DNA from: Candidatus Pelagibacterales bacterium
GTDB lineage: Bacteria; Pseudomonadota; Alphaproteobacteria; TMED109
Assembly (NCBI GenBank): GCA_002732015.1
Contig: PCCU01000020.1
Span: 5,792-14,093, forward strand
DNA length: 8,302 bases
Direction: 5' to 3'
The notes under the pieces were generated by a model. That model was not told the origin of the DNA and made no database searches. It worked only from the letters and a program-made list of their open reading frames with translations. Position numbers and translations under genes: made by a program. This document shows positions 1 through 6,657 of this stretch, in pieces. The first letter of the stretch is position 1; every line of letters begins with the position of its first letter.

Positions 1-147
1 TTTGGAATGAATTTAGATACAGAGTTAATAATACAAATAATAATATGTAATTATATTGTTAAATTAATTTTTGCTTTAATAGATACTCCTCTTGTTTATC
101 TAGGGGTATTTATAATAAGAAGAAAATTTCTAATTGATAAACTCTGA
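1..147 (+). CDS. yhhQ: Probable queuosine precursor transporter (YhhQ/VUT family), C-terminal fragment
   Basis: Reading frame 1 is open from the window edge to a TGA at 145-147 and gives the last 48 residues of a protein whose start lies outside the window. The fragment is hydrophobic. It has one clear membrane segment (about residues 9-39) containing the motif ALIDTPLVYLG, followed by a short basic tail (IIRRKF). A lysine before the last helix, a D-T-P turn and a final Arg-Arg tail are the pattern I recall for the C-terminus of the VUT/YhhQ family (COG1738), inner-membrane transporters of queuosine precursors (preQ0/preQ1) used for tRNA modification. This identification rests on one helix, so another multi-helix membrane protein remains possible. 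The last 18 bp overlap, tail to tail, the 3' end of the ligase gene on the other strand. Confidence 0.6.
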   Translation, partial: FGMNLDTELIIQIIICNYIVKLIFALIDTPLVYLGVFIIRRKFLIDKL

Positions 148-1707
148 CTTTATTTCATTTAATAAAAGTGTTTCATTTACAGGTTTATCCCACCTAATTC
201 TATGAAACCTCGGAAACCTTAGTGCTATTCCAGATTTATGACGATTGCTTTTTTGCATGGAGTCAAAAGCTAACTCTACTACTAATTTTTTATTTACTTC
301 TCTAACAGGGCCAAATGAGGTAATGGTATTTTCTCTAACAAACCTATCTAGTTTTACAAGTTCTTCGTCAGAATATCCTGAATAAGCTTTTGCTATTGGT
401 ACAATATTATTATTATCAAATACTCCAAATGTAAAATCTGAATAAAACGAACTTCTTTTACCATGTCCTCGTTGTGCGTACATTAATATTGCATCTATAT
501 ACTTTGGAGCTCTTTTCCATTTAAGCCATAAATTTTTTTTTCTTCCTGAAATATATAAACTTAATTTTCTTTTTAACATTAAACCCTCTTTAAATTTTGA
601 TTTATATAAACTTTTATAAATTTTTTCTAACTGTTGAAAGTTAGAAAAGGGTATAATTTCCGATATATCAAATTTATTATTTAAGAGGTATTTAGAATAA
701 AAATTTTCTAGTTTTTGTTTTCTAACTATTAAATTTTCATTCCTTATATCCTTTCCTTCAAAAAATAAAATATCATACAGTCTTATAAATACAGAAGTTT
801 CATCAAGTAGTTTTTTACTAGGTTTTTTTTTGTTTATTCTTTTTTGAAGCTCTCCAAAACTTTGAGGAATAAAATTTTTTCCTGCTAATAATTCACCGTC
901 TAAGACTACTAATTCTCTTGAATTAAACGTAATCTCTGGAAATGAACTAGAAATATTTTCTCCAGTTCTTGAATAAAGCTTTATAGTATTATTTTCACAT
1001 AAAACTTGTACTCTTATACCATCCCATTTATATTCAGCAATATGGTTTTCAGGAGATATTTTATTAGCGTCTTTATTTAAATCAAAAGAATTTGCTAACA
1101 TCATAGTATGAAAGGTCTCATTTAAATTAATTTTTGGATAGCCCCCTTCATCTTTAAGCCATTTTAGCAAATTAAGGTATGGCGGCGAAAGTCCATTCCA
1201 AACTTTTTCAATATCATCTTTATTTTTACGGCCATATTCTGCCAAGGTATTTTTAATAAAAGTTGCAGATGCTCCTATTCTAAAACCTCCTAACAATAAT
1301 TTAATAAATGCCCACCTTTCATCAAGATTATTATTATTTAAAAAATCAGTAACAAATTTTTCTAAATCTAAATCATTTGAATTTAAAATAGTTATAATTT
1401 CTAAAAAAGAATATTTCTTGTGAGAGTTTTTAGGTTTTTTATTCCATATTAATGATATAGTATCTGCTAAATCACCAACATAATCATAAGATAAATCAAA
1501 TAAGGTGCTATCAACTTTGCTTTTAATAATTTGCTTTACTTTGTAAGCTTTAATATGTTTAAACTTTAGATTGTTTGTTAGAGCTGCAACAGTGTATCCA
1601 GCTTCCTCTATATCAACATCATTTAAATAATCTATAATAACTTTTGTTTTTTCTATATTAGAGGGACAAAATATTAGTTGTTTTAATAATATTGAAAACT
1701 TTCTCAA
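130..1707 (-). CDS. ATP-dependent DNA ligase of the ligase-associated (cisplatin damage response) repair cluster
   Basis: Seals nicks in duplex DNA through a ligase-AMP intermediate, in the cytoplasm. At 525 aa it has the usual length of the PP_1105-type bacterial ATP ligases. An N-terminal helical DNA-binding region (about 1-210) is followed by the nucleotidyltransferase domain. Motif I is EYKWDGIR with the AMP-accepting Lys at 227; motif III is LDGEL (269-273); IIIa is around IRLYD (308-312); IV is EGLM (374-377); and V is LKWK (395-398). An OB-fold domain follows, ending in RFPRFHRIRWDK (497-508). All catalytic motifs look intact. The start is TTG at 1707-1705, chosen because the family N-terminus (M-x-x-F-x-x-L) begins there and an AAGGGA Shine-Dalgarno lies 8 nt upstream. 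It is separated from the exonuclease stop by a single base, so the two are almost certainly co-transcribed and translationally coupled. The 3' end overlaps the yhhQ-like gene by 18 bp. The stop is TAG. Confidence 0.96.
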   Translation of the reverse strand: MRKFSILLKQLIFCPSNIEKTKVIIDYLNDVDIEEAGYTVAALTNNLKFKHIKAYKVKQIIKSKVDSTLFDLSYDYVGDLADTISLIWNKKPKNSHKKYSFLEIITILNSNDLDLEKFVTDFLNNNNLDERWAFIKLLLGGFRIGASATFIKNTLAEYGRKNKDDIEKVWNGLSPPYLNLLKWLKDEGGYPKINLNETFHTMMLANSFDLNKDANKISPENHIAEYKWDGIRVQVLCENNTIKLYSRTGENISSSFPEITFNSRELVVLDGELLAGKNFIPQSFGELQKRINKKKPSKKLLDETSVFIRLYDILFFEGKDIRNENLIVRKQKLENFYSKYLLNNKFDISEIIPFSNFQQLEKIYKSLYKSKFKEGLMLKRKLSLYISGRKKNLWLKWKRAPKYIDAILMYAQRGHGKRSSFYSDFTFGVFDNNNIVPIAKAYSGYSDEELVKLDRFVRENTITSFGPVREVNKKLVVELAFDSMQKSNRHKSGIALRFPRFHRIRWDKPVNETLLLNEIKSEFIN

Positions 1708-1708
1708 G

Positions 1709-2683
1709 TTAATCGTCCCTTTTTAGGTACAAAGCCATAGCATTTAAATTATTTTTTTTACACCAGTACTCCAATGCATCTGTTCTCCCATGCGTAAGCC
1801 AAATTTTTTTTGCTTTGCTATTAAGTATAGTGTTAGTTAATTCATTCCAGTCTGCATGATCAGAAATGACCAAAGGTAGTTCTATTTTGCTTTGTTTAAC
1901 TCTTTGCTTTATTATCATCCAACCAGATGCTAAACAATATCTAACATCCGGAAATTTTCTAACCCATTTATCTTTTAATGCAGAAGGTGGTGCTATCACA
2001 ATTTTTCCTTTTAGATTATGCACATCATCTTTAGTTACTTTTTTTAATTTACCTAATTTGATACCTCTTTGTAGGTAATAATTAGTTATCTTTTCTATAG
2101 CACCATGTAAATAAATTATATCATCGTATCCTTTTTTTCTCAGTAGACTAATAACTCTTTGGGCTTTTCCTAATGCATATGCGCCTACAATATGACATTT
2201 ATTGGTAAAAAGTTTTATAGAACTTAATAGTTTTTCTATTTCCTCCGCTGGTTCAGGATGTTTAAATATAGGGAGCCCAAAAGTTGCTTCAGTTATTAAT
2301 GTTTCAGTTTTTACTAATTCAAAACTTTGAGCAGTATCGTCACTTTTAGTTTTATAATCACCTGTAATTAAGACTTTATTTTTTTTGTTCTCAAGTAACA
2401 CTTGGGCACTTCCTAGAATATGCCCTGCAGGATATAGAGTAATACCTAAACCATTGATATTAATTTTTTCTCCATACTCTATTGCTTGAAATTTTTTTGC
2501 ACAGTTTTCACCATATCTAATCTTCATAATATTGATAGTATCTTTAGTAGCCAACACCTTATTATGATTAGGTTTAGCATGGTCTGCATGGGCGTGTGTA
2601 ATAATAGCCTTGTCTACAGGCTTGATTGGGTCTATATAAGCATTAAGAGCTTCTATAAACAAATTATGAGAAATTATACTCAT
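1709..2683 (-). CDS. Ligase-associated DNA damage response exonuclease (metallo-beta-lactamase fold)
   Basis: A 324-aa MBL-fold nuclease of the CPSF73/Artemis-like superfamily, the member of the repair cluster thought to trim DNA ends before ligation. Metal-site residues are visible in order: HAHADH (30-35), the His in PAGHILGSAQ (88), the Asp in GDYK (109), the Glu in TEATFG (132), SDHADW (274-279, His276) and LTHG (296-299, His298). Other family-specific blocks are GAYALGKAQR (167-176), APPS (231-234) and ASGWM (252-256). Length is close to the family's usual 330-350 aa. The start is ATG at 2683-2681. Its first 18 bases are also the first 18 bases of the divergent lhr gene, so the promoter of this operon must lie inside the 5' coding part of lhr; I see no strong consensus there. 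An AAGG about 16 nt upstream is too far to be a good Shine-Dalgarno. Oddity: the family N-terminal block I recall as GLYC..GDFYIDP is here NLFIEALNAYIDP. Its Cys and Gly-Asp are lost, although the zinc-site motifs are intact. Confidence 0.95.
   Translation of the reverse strand: MSIISHNLFIEALNAYIDPIKPVDKAIITHAHADHAKPNHNKVLATKDTINIMKIRYGENCAKKFQAIEYGEKININGLGITLYPAGHILGSAQVLLENKKNKVLITGDYKTKSDDTAQSFELVKTETLITEATFGLPIFKHPEPAEEIEKLLSSIKLFTNKCHIVGAYALGKAQRVISLLRKKGYDDIIYLHGAIEKITNYYLQRGIKLGKLKKVTKDDVHNLKGKIVIAPPSALKDKWVRKFPDVRYCLASGWMIIKQRVKQSKIELPLVISDHADWNELTNTILNSKAKKIWLTHGRTDALEYWCKKNNLNAMALYLKRDD
1716..1721 (-). promoter_or_regulatory. Shine-Dalgarno (AAGGGA) of the ligase gene
   Basis: On the minus strand AAGGGA lies 8 nt before the TTG at 1707, inside the last codons of the exonuclease gene. 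It is one of the few good ribosome binding sites in this window. It decides the ligase start, since no ATG is available at the place where the family's N-terminus begins. Its position before the exonuclease stop suits coupled translation. Confidence 0.7.
2610..2638 (+). promoter_or_regulatory. Candidate sigma-70-type promoter for lhr-pdeM, inside the exonuclease gene
   Basis: TTGTCT (2610-2615; four of six match TTGACA) is followed after 17 bp by TATATA (2633-2638; four of six match TATAAT). A transcript would start near 2645 and give a leader of about 20 nt before the lhr ATG at 2666. The site lies within the first 25 codons of the antisense exonuclease gene, where a promoter for lhr has to be because the two genes overlap at their 5' ends. 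In DNA this A+T-rich such matches occur by chance, so this is only a candidate. Confidence 0.3.
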
Positions 2684-5107
2684 CTTAATTTAGATAACAC
2701 CTTAATTGATAAAATCAAATCTCATAAACTAACTAATTGGTTAAATAAAAAATTCTATTATTACCATGACTATCAGATCTTATCATACAAGGCAGTAAGT
2801 CAAAAAAAAGATATATTAATAAATGCTCCTACTGGATCAGGCAAAACTATTGCAGCATTAATGGCACCTATAATCAATTTTGATGAAGATATAAAAACAG
2901 GTTCGTTTACAACACTATATATTTCACCACTTAAGTCTCTTATTTACGATATAAACAGAAGTTTAAATGATTGCATAAAGGGTTCTAATCTTAATATCAG
3001 CATTGAAACTAGAACAGGGGATACCACAAGCTATAAAAAACAAAAGCAATTAAAAAAACCCCCAAACTTTCTTATTACTACCCCAGAGTCATTTGCTTTA
3101 ATGATGTCATACGAAAATGCAAACATATTTTTTTCAAATATTAAGTATATAGTTATTGATGAACTGCACAGTATTATTTATACAAAGAGGGGTGATTTAT
3201 TAACATTAAATCTATCAAGAATTTCTTCTTTTTCACCATCTGCAACTAAGATTGCCTTATCTGCGACTATTAAAGACACTAAAAGTGCTTTAAACTATTT
3301 CTCAAATTCTAAATATAAAATATGTATTAATCCAAATATAATAAAAAAGGTATCTGTTGAAATTTTAAAAACAAGTAATTTTATACCATGGTATGGGCAC
3401 ATGCCTTCATATGCAATTGAAAATATTTATTCATATATAAAAAAATATAAGAGTGCAATAATTTTTGTTAATACAAGAGCTCAATCAGAATATGTTTTTC
3501 AAAGTCTTTGGAGAATTAACAAAGATAAATTAAATATTGCAATACATCATGGTAGTTTAGATAGCACATTAAGACAAAATATAGAAAAAAAAATGTTTGA
3601 TGGATTGCTAAATTGTATAGTGGCAACTAGTTCTTTAGAGTTAGGACTTGATTGGAAAAATGTTGATTTAGTGATGCAAATAGGAGCTCCAAAAGGAATC
3701 TCTCGAATTATTCAAAGAATAGGCAGAAGCAATCATGCAGTTAATAAAGTATCAGAAGCGGTGCTAGTTCCTACTAATAAATTTGAGTATCTTGAATGTT
3801 TAGCTGCTAAAGATGTTTTAAATAAAAATATCTTTGAAGATACAGAAGAAAAAACAGGTGGTTTGGATGTGCTAGCTCAACACATTAATGGAGTAGCTTG
3901 TAGTGTTTCATTTAATGCAAATGAACTTTACCAAAACGTAAAGCTAGCATGGCCATACAGAAGACTTACTCGAAAAAACTTTAATAGCGTCTTAAACTTT
4001 GTTCATACTGGAGGTTATGTTTTAAAAAATTATAATTTATTTTCTAGACTTAAAAAAAGTAAAAACTTTTTTTCTATAGCTAATAAAAGTTTAATAAGAA
4101 AATATAGAATGAATCTAGGCACTATAGTAGAGTCAGAAATGGTACCAGTTTATTTAAAAAATAAGAAACTAGGCATAATAGAGGATTACTTTATTAATCA
4201 ATTACAAAAAGAAGATACCTTCTTGTTCGCAGGACAAATTTTAAGTTTAGATAAATTTACTGAGAAGGGTGTAGAGGTAAAAATATCAAAGGGAAAATCA
4301 CCTAAAATACCTTCTTATGTTGGAGGCAACCTACCATTAAGCACATATCTTGCAAATGCTGTAATAGGGTTAATAGAAAATTATAAAAATTATAACTTAC
4401 CAGAACAAATCAAACATTGGATAATTCTTCAAAAAAAGCAATCATCTCTGCCTCCCAGAAATGGATTATTAGTTGAAACATTTATTAGAAAAGATATTTT
4501 TTATATTGTTTGCTATACTTTTTTGGGTAGAAATGCTAATCAAACATTAGGAATGCTGATTATGAGAAGATTAGAAGAAGACAATTGTCAGCCTTTAGCA
4601 TTTACTGCATCAGATTATTCAATAGCAATATCATCTGTAAAAGAATTTAAAAAAATTAAACAATTATTTAACAAGAAATTATTAGATAAAGGCCTTATTA
4701 CATGGCTAAATAATACTTCTATTCTTAAAAAACATTTCAAAAGCGTTGCTATAATTGCTGGTTTAATAGACAGAAAACTTCCAGGTAAAGTAAAAAGCTA
4801 TAAACAAACTAATTTTAGCTCTGATATAATATATGATGTTTTAGAGAAATATGAAAAGAATCATATACTTATAAAGATAACTAAAGATGAAGTGTTAAAT
4901 AATTTAGTTGGTCTAGATAAATTAACAAAATTTATTAATAACATAAGATATAAAATAATTCACAATAACCTAAAAAGTATATCTCCATTTGCAGTATCAA
5001 TTATTATGGAATTTTATAGTGAAAAAATTTCAAAAGAAAAAATTATCTCTTATAAAGAGGAGAATATAGAGCAAGAATTAGTAAATGAGGCTTATAAAAT
5101 TGATTAG
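2666..5107 (+). CDS. lhr: Ligase-associated DEXH-box DNA helicase (Lhr-Core type)
   Basis: ATP-driven DNA translocase/helicase of superfamily 2; characterised Lhr-Core proteins move 3'-to-5' on single-stranded DNA. With the ATG at 2666 it is 813 aa, the usual size for the ligase-associated Lhr-Core. RecA domain 1 holds Walker A APTGSGKT (54-61), TGDT (117-120), TTPES (138-142), DELH (165-168) and LSAT (198-201). RecA domain 2 holds VNTRAQSE (268-275), HHGS (294-297), TSSLELGLDW (321-330) and QRIGRSNH (350-357). The rest is the winged-helix plus C-terminal Lhr-Core region, with GGNLPLST at 553-560. The frame is open 60 codons further upstream to 2486, but that stretch is antisense to conserved exonuclease sequence and unlike Lhr; the family's N-terminal block (here LTNWLNKKF before the nucleotide motif) begins just after Met 2666. 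This start overlaps the exonuclease start by 18 bp. No strong Shine-Dalgarno is seen (AAGAG about 17 nt upstream). The 3' end overlaps pdeM by 23 bp in another frame. Confidence 0.95.
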   Translation: MRNYTHLNLDNTLIDKIKSHKLTNWLNKKFYYYHDYQILSYKAVSQKKDILINAPTGSGKTIAALMAPIINFDEDIKTGSFTTLYISPLKSLIYDINRSLNDCIKGSNLNISIETRTGDTTSYKKQKQLKKPPNFLITTPESFALMMSYENANIFFSNIKYIVIDELHSIIYTKRGDLLTLNLSRISSFSPSATKIALSATIKDTKSALNYFSNSKYKICINPNIIKKVSVEILKTSNFIPWYGHMPSYAIENIYSYIKKYKSAIIFVNTRAQSEYVFQSLWRINKDKLNIAIHHGSLDSTLRQNIEKKMFDGLLNCIVATSSLELGLDWKNVDLVMQIGAPKGISRIIQRIGRSNHAVNKVSEAVLVPTNKFEYLECLAAKDVLNKNIFEDTEEKTGGLDVLAQHINGVACSVSFNANELYQNVKLAWPYRRLTRKNFNSVLNFVHTGGYVLKNYNLFSRLKKSKNFFSIANKSLIRKYRMNLGTIVESEMVPVYLKNKKLGIIEDYFINQLQKEDTFLFAGQILSLDKFTEKGVEVKISKGKSPKIPSYVGGNLPLSTYLANAVIGLIENYKNYNLPEQIKHWIILQKKQSSLPPRNGLLVETFIRKDIFYIVCYTFLGRNANQTLGMLIMRRLEEDNCQPLAFTASDYSIAISSVKEFKKIKQLFNKKLLDKGLITWLNNTSILKKHFKSVAIIAGLIDRKLPGKVKSYKQTNFSSDIIYDVLEKYEKNHILIKITKDEVLNNLVGLDKLTKFINNIRYKIIHNNLKSISPFAVSIIMEFYSEKISKEKIISYKEENIEQELVNEAYKID

Positions 5108-5750
5108 AATAAATTTTGCAAATAATTTTTTTTTACTATTACCTGATGGCTCTATTTACTGGCCAATTAATAAGACCTTAATTTTAGGTGATTTACATTT
5201 GGAAAAATCCTCTTTTTTAGCTAGGTTAGGAAACTTTCTACCACCCTACGATAGTTTTGAAACTTTGTATAAACTAAGTAAAACTTTAAATAATTTAGAT
5301 GTTAATAAAGTTATATTTTTAGGTGATATATTTCATGATAAGGATGGAATGAAAAGAATAAATAATAAACTACATAATTATTTAGAAAATTTGTGTGCTA
5401 AATACCAAGTAATTTGGATAGTTGGCAATCATGATGGCAGTCTTAAACCTAAGAATGCCAAAATATGCATAAAATATAATATAGACGACATAAATTTTGT
5501 TCATAAATCTGAAAAAAATATTACTAATGAATTTAGCGGACACTATCACCCTAAAGCAACTGTAAAGTTCTTTAAGAAAAAAATATCTCGGCCTTGTTTT
5601 TTGGTTGGAAAATCTAAGATAATTTTACCAGCATACGGAGTTTTTACAGGTGGCATTGACTCTTCTGATGAAATTTTTAAAAAGGTATTAGAAGGAGATT
5701 ATAAAGGTTATCTTACTCTAAAAGAAAAATTAATTAAAATTGATTTTTAA
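5085..5750 (+). CDS. pdeM: Ligase-associated DNA damage response endonuclease PdeM (binuclear metallophosphoesterase)
   Basis: A 221-aa calcineurin-like phosphoesterase, the nuclease partner of Lhr in this repair cluster; the Pseudomonas putida homologue (MPE) is described as a manganese-dependent DNA endonuclease. Metal-binding motifs are complete: GDLHLEKSS (35-43, Asp36 and His38), GDIFHD (80-85, Asp81), GNHDG (114-118, Asn115 and His116), His140 in FVHKS, and GHYHPKA (152-158, His153 and His155). Family signatures outside the active site are LPDGSIYWP (19-27), LPPYD (52-56) and LPAYGVFTGG (181-190). Its ATG at 5085 lies 23 bp before the lhr stop, so the pair is very likely one operon with coupled translation. 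A purine-rich AGAGGAGAA lies more than 20 nt upstream, too far for a standard ribosome site. An A/T-only inverted repeat spans the last codons (5725-5748) but is a poor terminator. Confidence 0.94.
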   Translation: MRLIKLIRINFANNFFLLLPDGSIYWPINKTLILGDLHLEKSSFLARLGNFLPPYDSFETLYKLSKTLNNLDVNKVIFLGDIFHDKDGMKRINNKLHNYLENLCAKYQVIWIVGNHDGSLKPKNAKICIKYNIDDINFVHKSEKNITNEFSGHYHPKATVKFFKKKISRPCFLVGKSKIILPAYGVFTGGIDSSDEIFKKVLEGDYKGYLTLKEKLIKIDF

Positions 5751-5815
5751 ATAAAATGTATTTTGTTATCTACTATGTTCTTTATAAAAAAATACAGTTA
5801 TGATATTAAAATAAT

Positions 5816-6622
5816 ATGAGATTTATTTCTTCTTTTACCTTTATCTGGATAATTTTTATATGCAATTATGTACATGCTGATGTATTACTAAACAAAGTCA
5901 TTAAAAGTGAAAATAGAACGCCTGAATATGTATTAAGAGATAAGTACAGAAACCCTGAAGAAACTTTATTATTTTTTGGAATTAAGCAAAATATGAAGGT
6001 AATAGAGCTACAGCCAAGTGGTGGAAATTCTCCAGGTGGATGGTATACAGAAATATTAGCACCTTACCTAAAAGAAAATGGGCTACTGATAGCAGCACAC
6101 TTTAATCCAAAAGAATCTGATTGGAGAGCAAGGATGCGAAGAGGTTTTGAAGAAAGAGTAAAGTATAATAATGATTTTAAAAAAATTAAAATGTCAGTAT
6201 TATCCATGCCTCCAGTTAAATTAACAGAAGATAGTTCAGTAGATATGGTGGTTACATTTAGAAATCTTCATAATTGGTTGAAGAGTGGGTATTTAAAAAA
6301 TGTATTTCAAGTTTCTTTTAATGCACTTAAAAAAGGTGGAATATTTGGTGTAGTAGAGCATAGAGCCCCAGAAAATTTTAATATATCTAAAATGAAAGCT
6401 TCCGGCTATGTTACGGAGAGTCTTGCAATAAAGTTAGCAACAGAAGTGGGTTTTATATTAGTAGACAAATCAGAAATTAATGCAAACAAAAAAGATAAAA
6501 AAAATTACCCAAAAGGCGTATGGACACTTCCTCCAACATTAAAGCTTAAAGATAAAAATAAAGAAAAATATCTTATGATAGGAGAAAGTGATAGAATGAC
6601 TTTGAAGTTTATAAAACCTTAG
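5816..6622 (+). CDS. Exported class I SAM-dependent methyltransferase-like protein (COG4798 type)
   Basis: A 268-aa protein with an N-terminal signal peptide: short basic start, hydrophobic core (about 7-16) and a VHA|D site predicting cleavage after Ala21. The mature part matches the periplasmic-type predicted methyltransferase family COG4798: YRNPEETLLFFG (44-55), a Rossmann glycine region VIELQPSGG (62-70) running into GGWYTEILAPYL (74-85), DMVVTFRNLHNWL (143-155), GGIFGVVEHRAP (174-185), GYVTE (197-201), SEINAN (219-224), GVWTLPPTL (234-242) and IGESDRMTL (256-264). The substrate is unknown in the family as far as I know, and how SAM would be supplied outside the cytoplasm is unclear. The glycine loop seems about five residues longer than the family pattern I recall. 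No Shine-Dalgarno precedes the ATG. The gene follows pdeM by 65 bp and probably has its own transcript; I see no functional tie to the repair genes. Function in this organism is unassigned. Confidence 0.88.
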   Translation: MRFISSFTFIWIIFICNYVHADVLLNKVIKSENRTPEYVLRDKYRNPEETLLFFGIKQNMKVIELQPSGGNSPGGWYTEILAPYLKENGLLIAAHFNPKESDWRARMRRGFEERVKYNNDFKKIKMSVLSMPPVKLTEDSSVDMVVTFRNLHNWLKSGYLKNVFQVSFNALKKGGIFGVVEHRAPENFNISKMKASGYVTESLAIKLATEVGFILVDKSEINANKKDKKNYPKGVWTLPPTLKLKDKNKEKYLMIGESDRMTLKFIKP

Positions 6623-6657
6623 TTTCTAAATTTTCATTAATTTACTAATACCAATTT

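Noticed and set aside
1866..2078. A 70-codon plus-strand open frame.
   Set aside because: It is wholly antisense to conserved exonuclease sequence (APPS, ASGWM region) and shows no domain; it is a shadow frame.
2486..2665. A 60-codon upstream extension of the lhr frame.
   Set aside because: It lies antisense to the conserved metal-motif region of the exonuclease, has no resemblance to Lhr, and would make the protein longer than the family; Met 2666 gives the normal length and N-terminus.
5725..5748. An 11-bp inverted repeat (AAAAATTAATT / AATTGATTTTT) around the end of pdeM as a terminator.
   Set aside because: The stem is almost all A/T with a two-base loop, lies within the coding sequence and lacks a G/C-rich core, so it is a likely by-product of base composition.
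130..5750. The divergent four-gene cluster as a new defence or retron-like system.
   Set aside because: All four proteins match known members of the ligase-associated DNA damage response cluster; no reverse transcriptase, toxin, sensor or other defence module is present.
6623..6657. The 35-bp convergent gap as a bidirectional terminator.
   Set aside because: No inverted repeat with a useful stem is visible.
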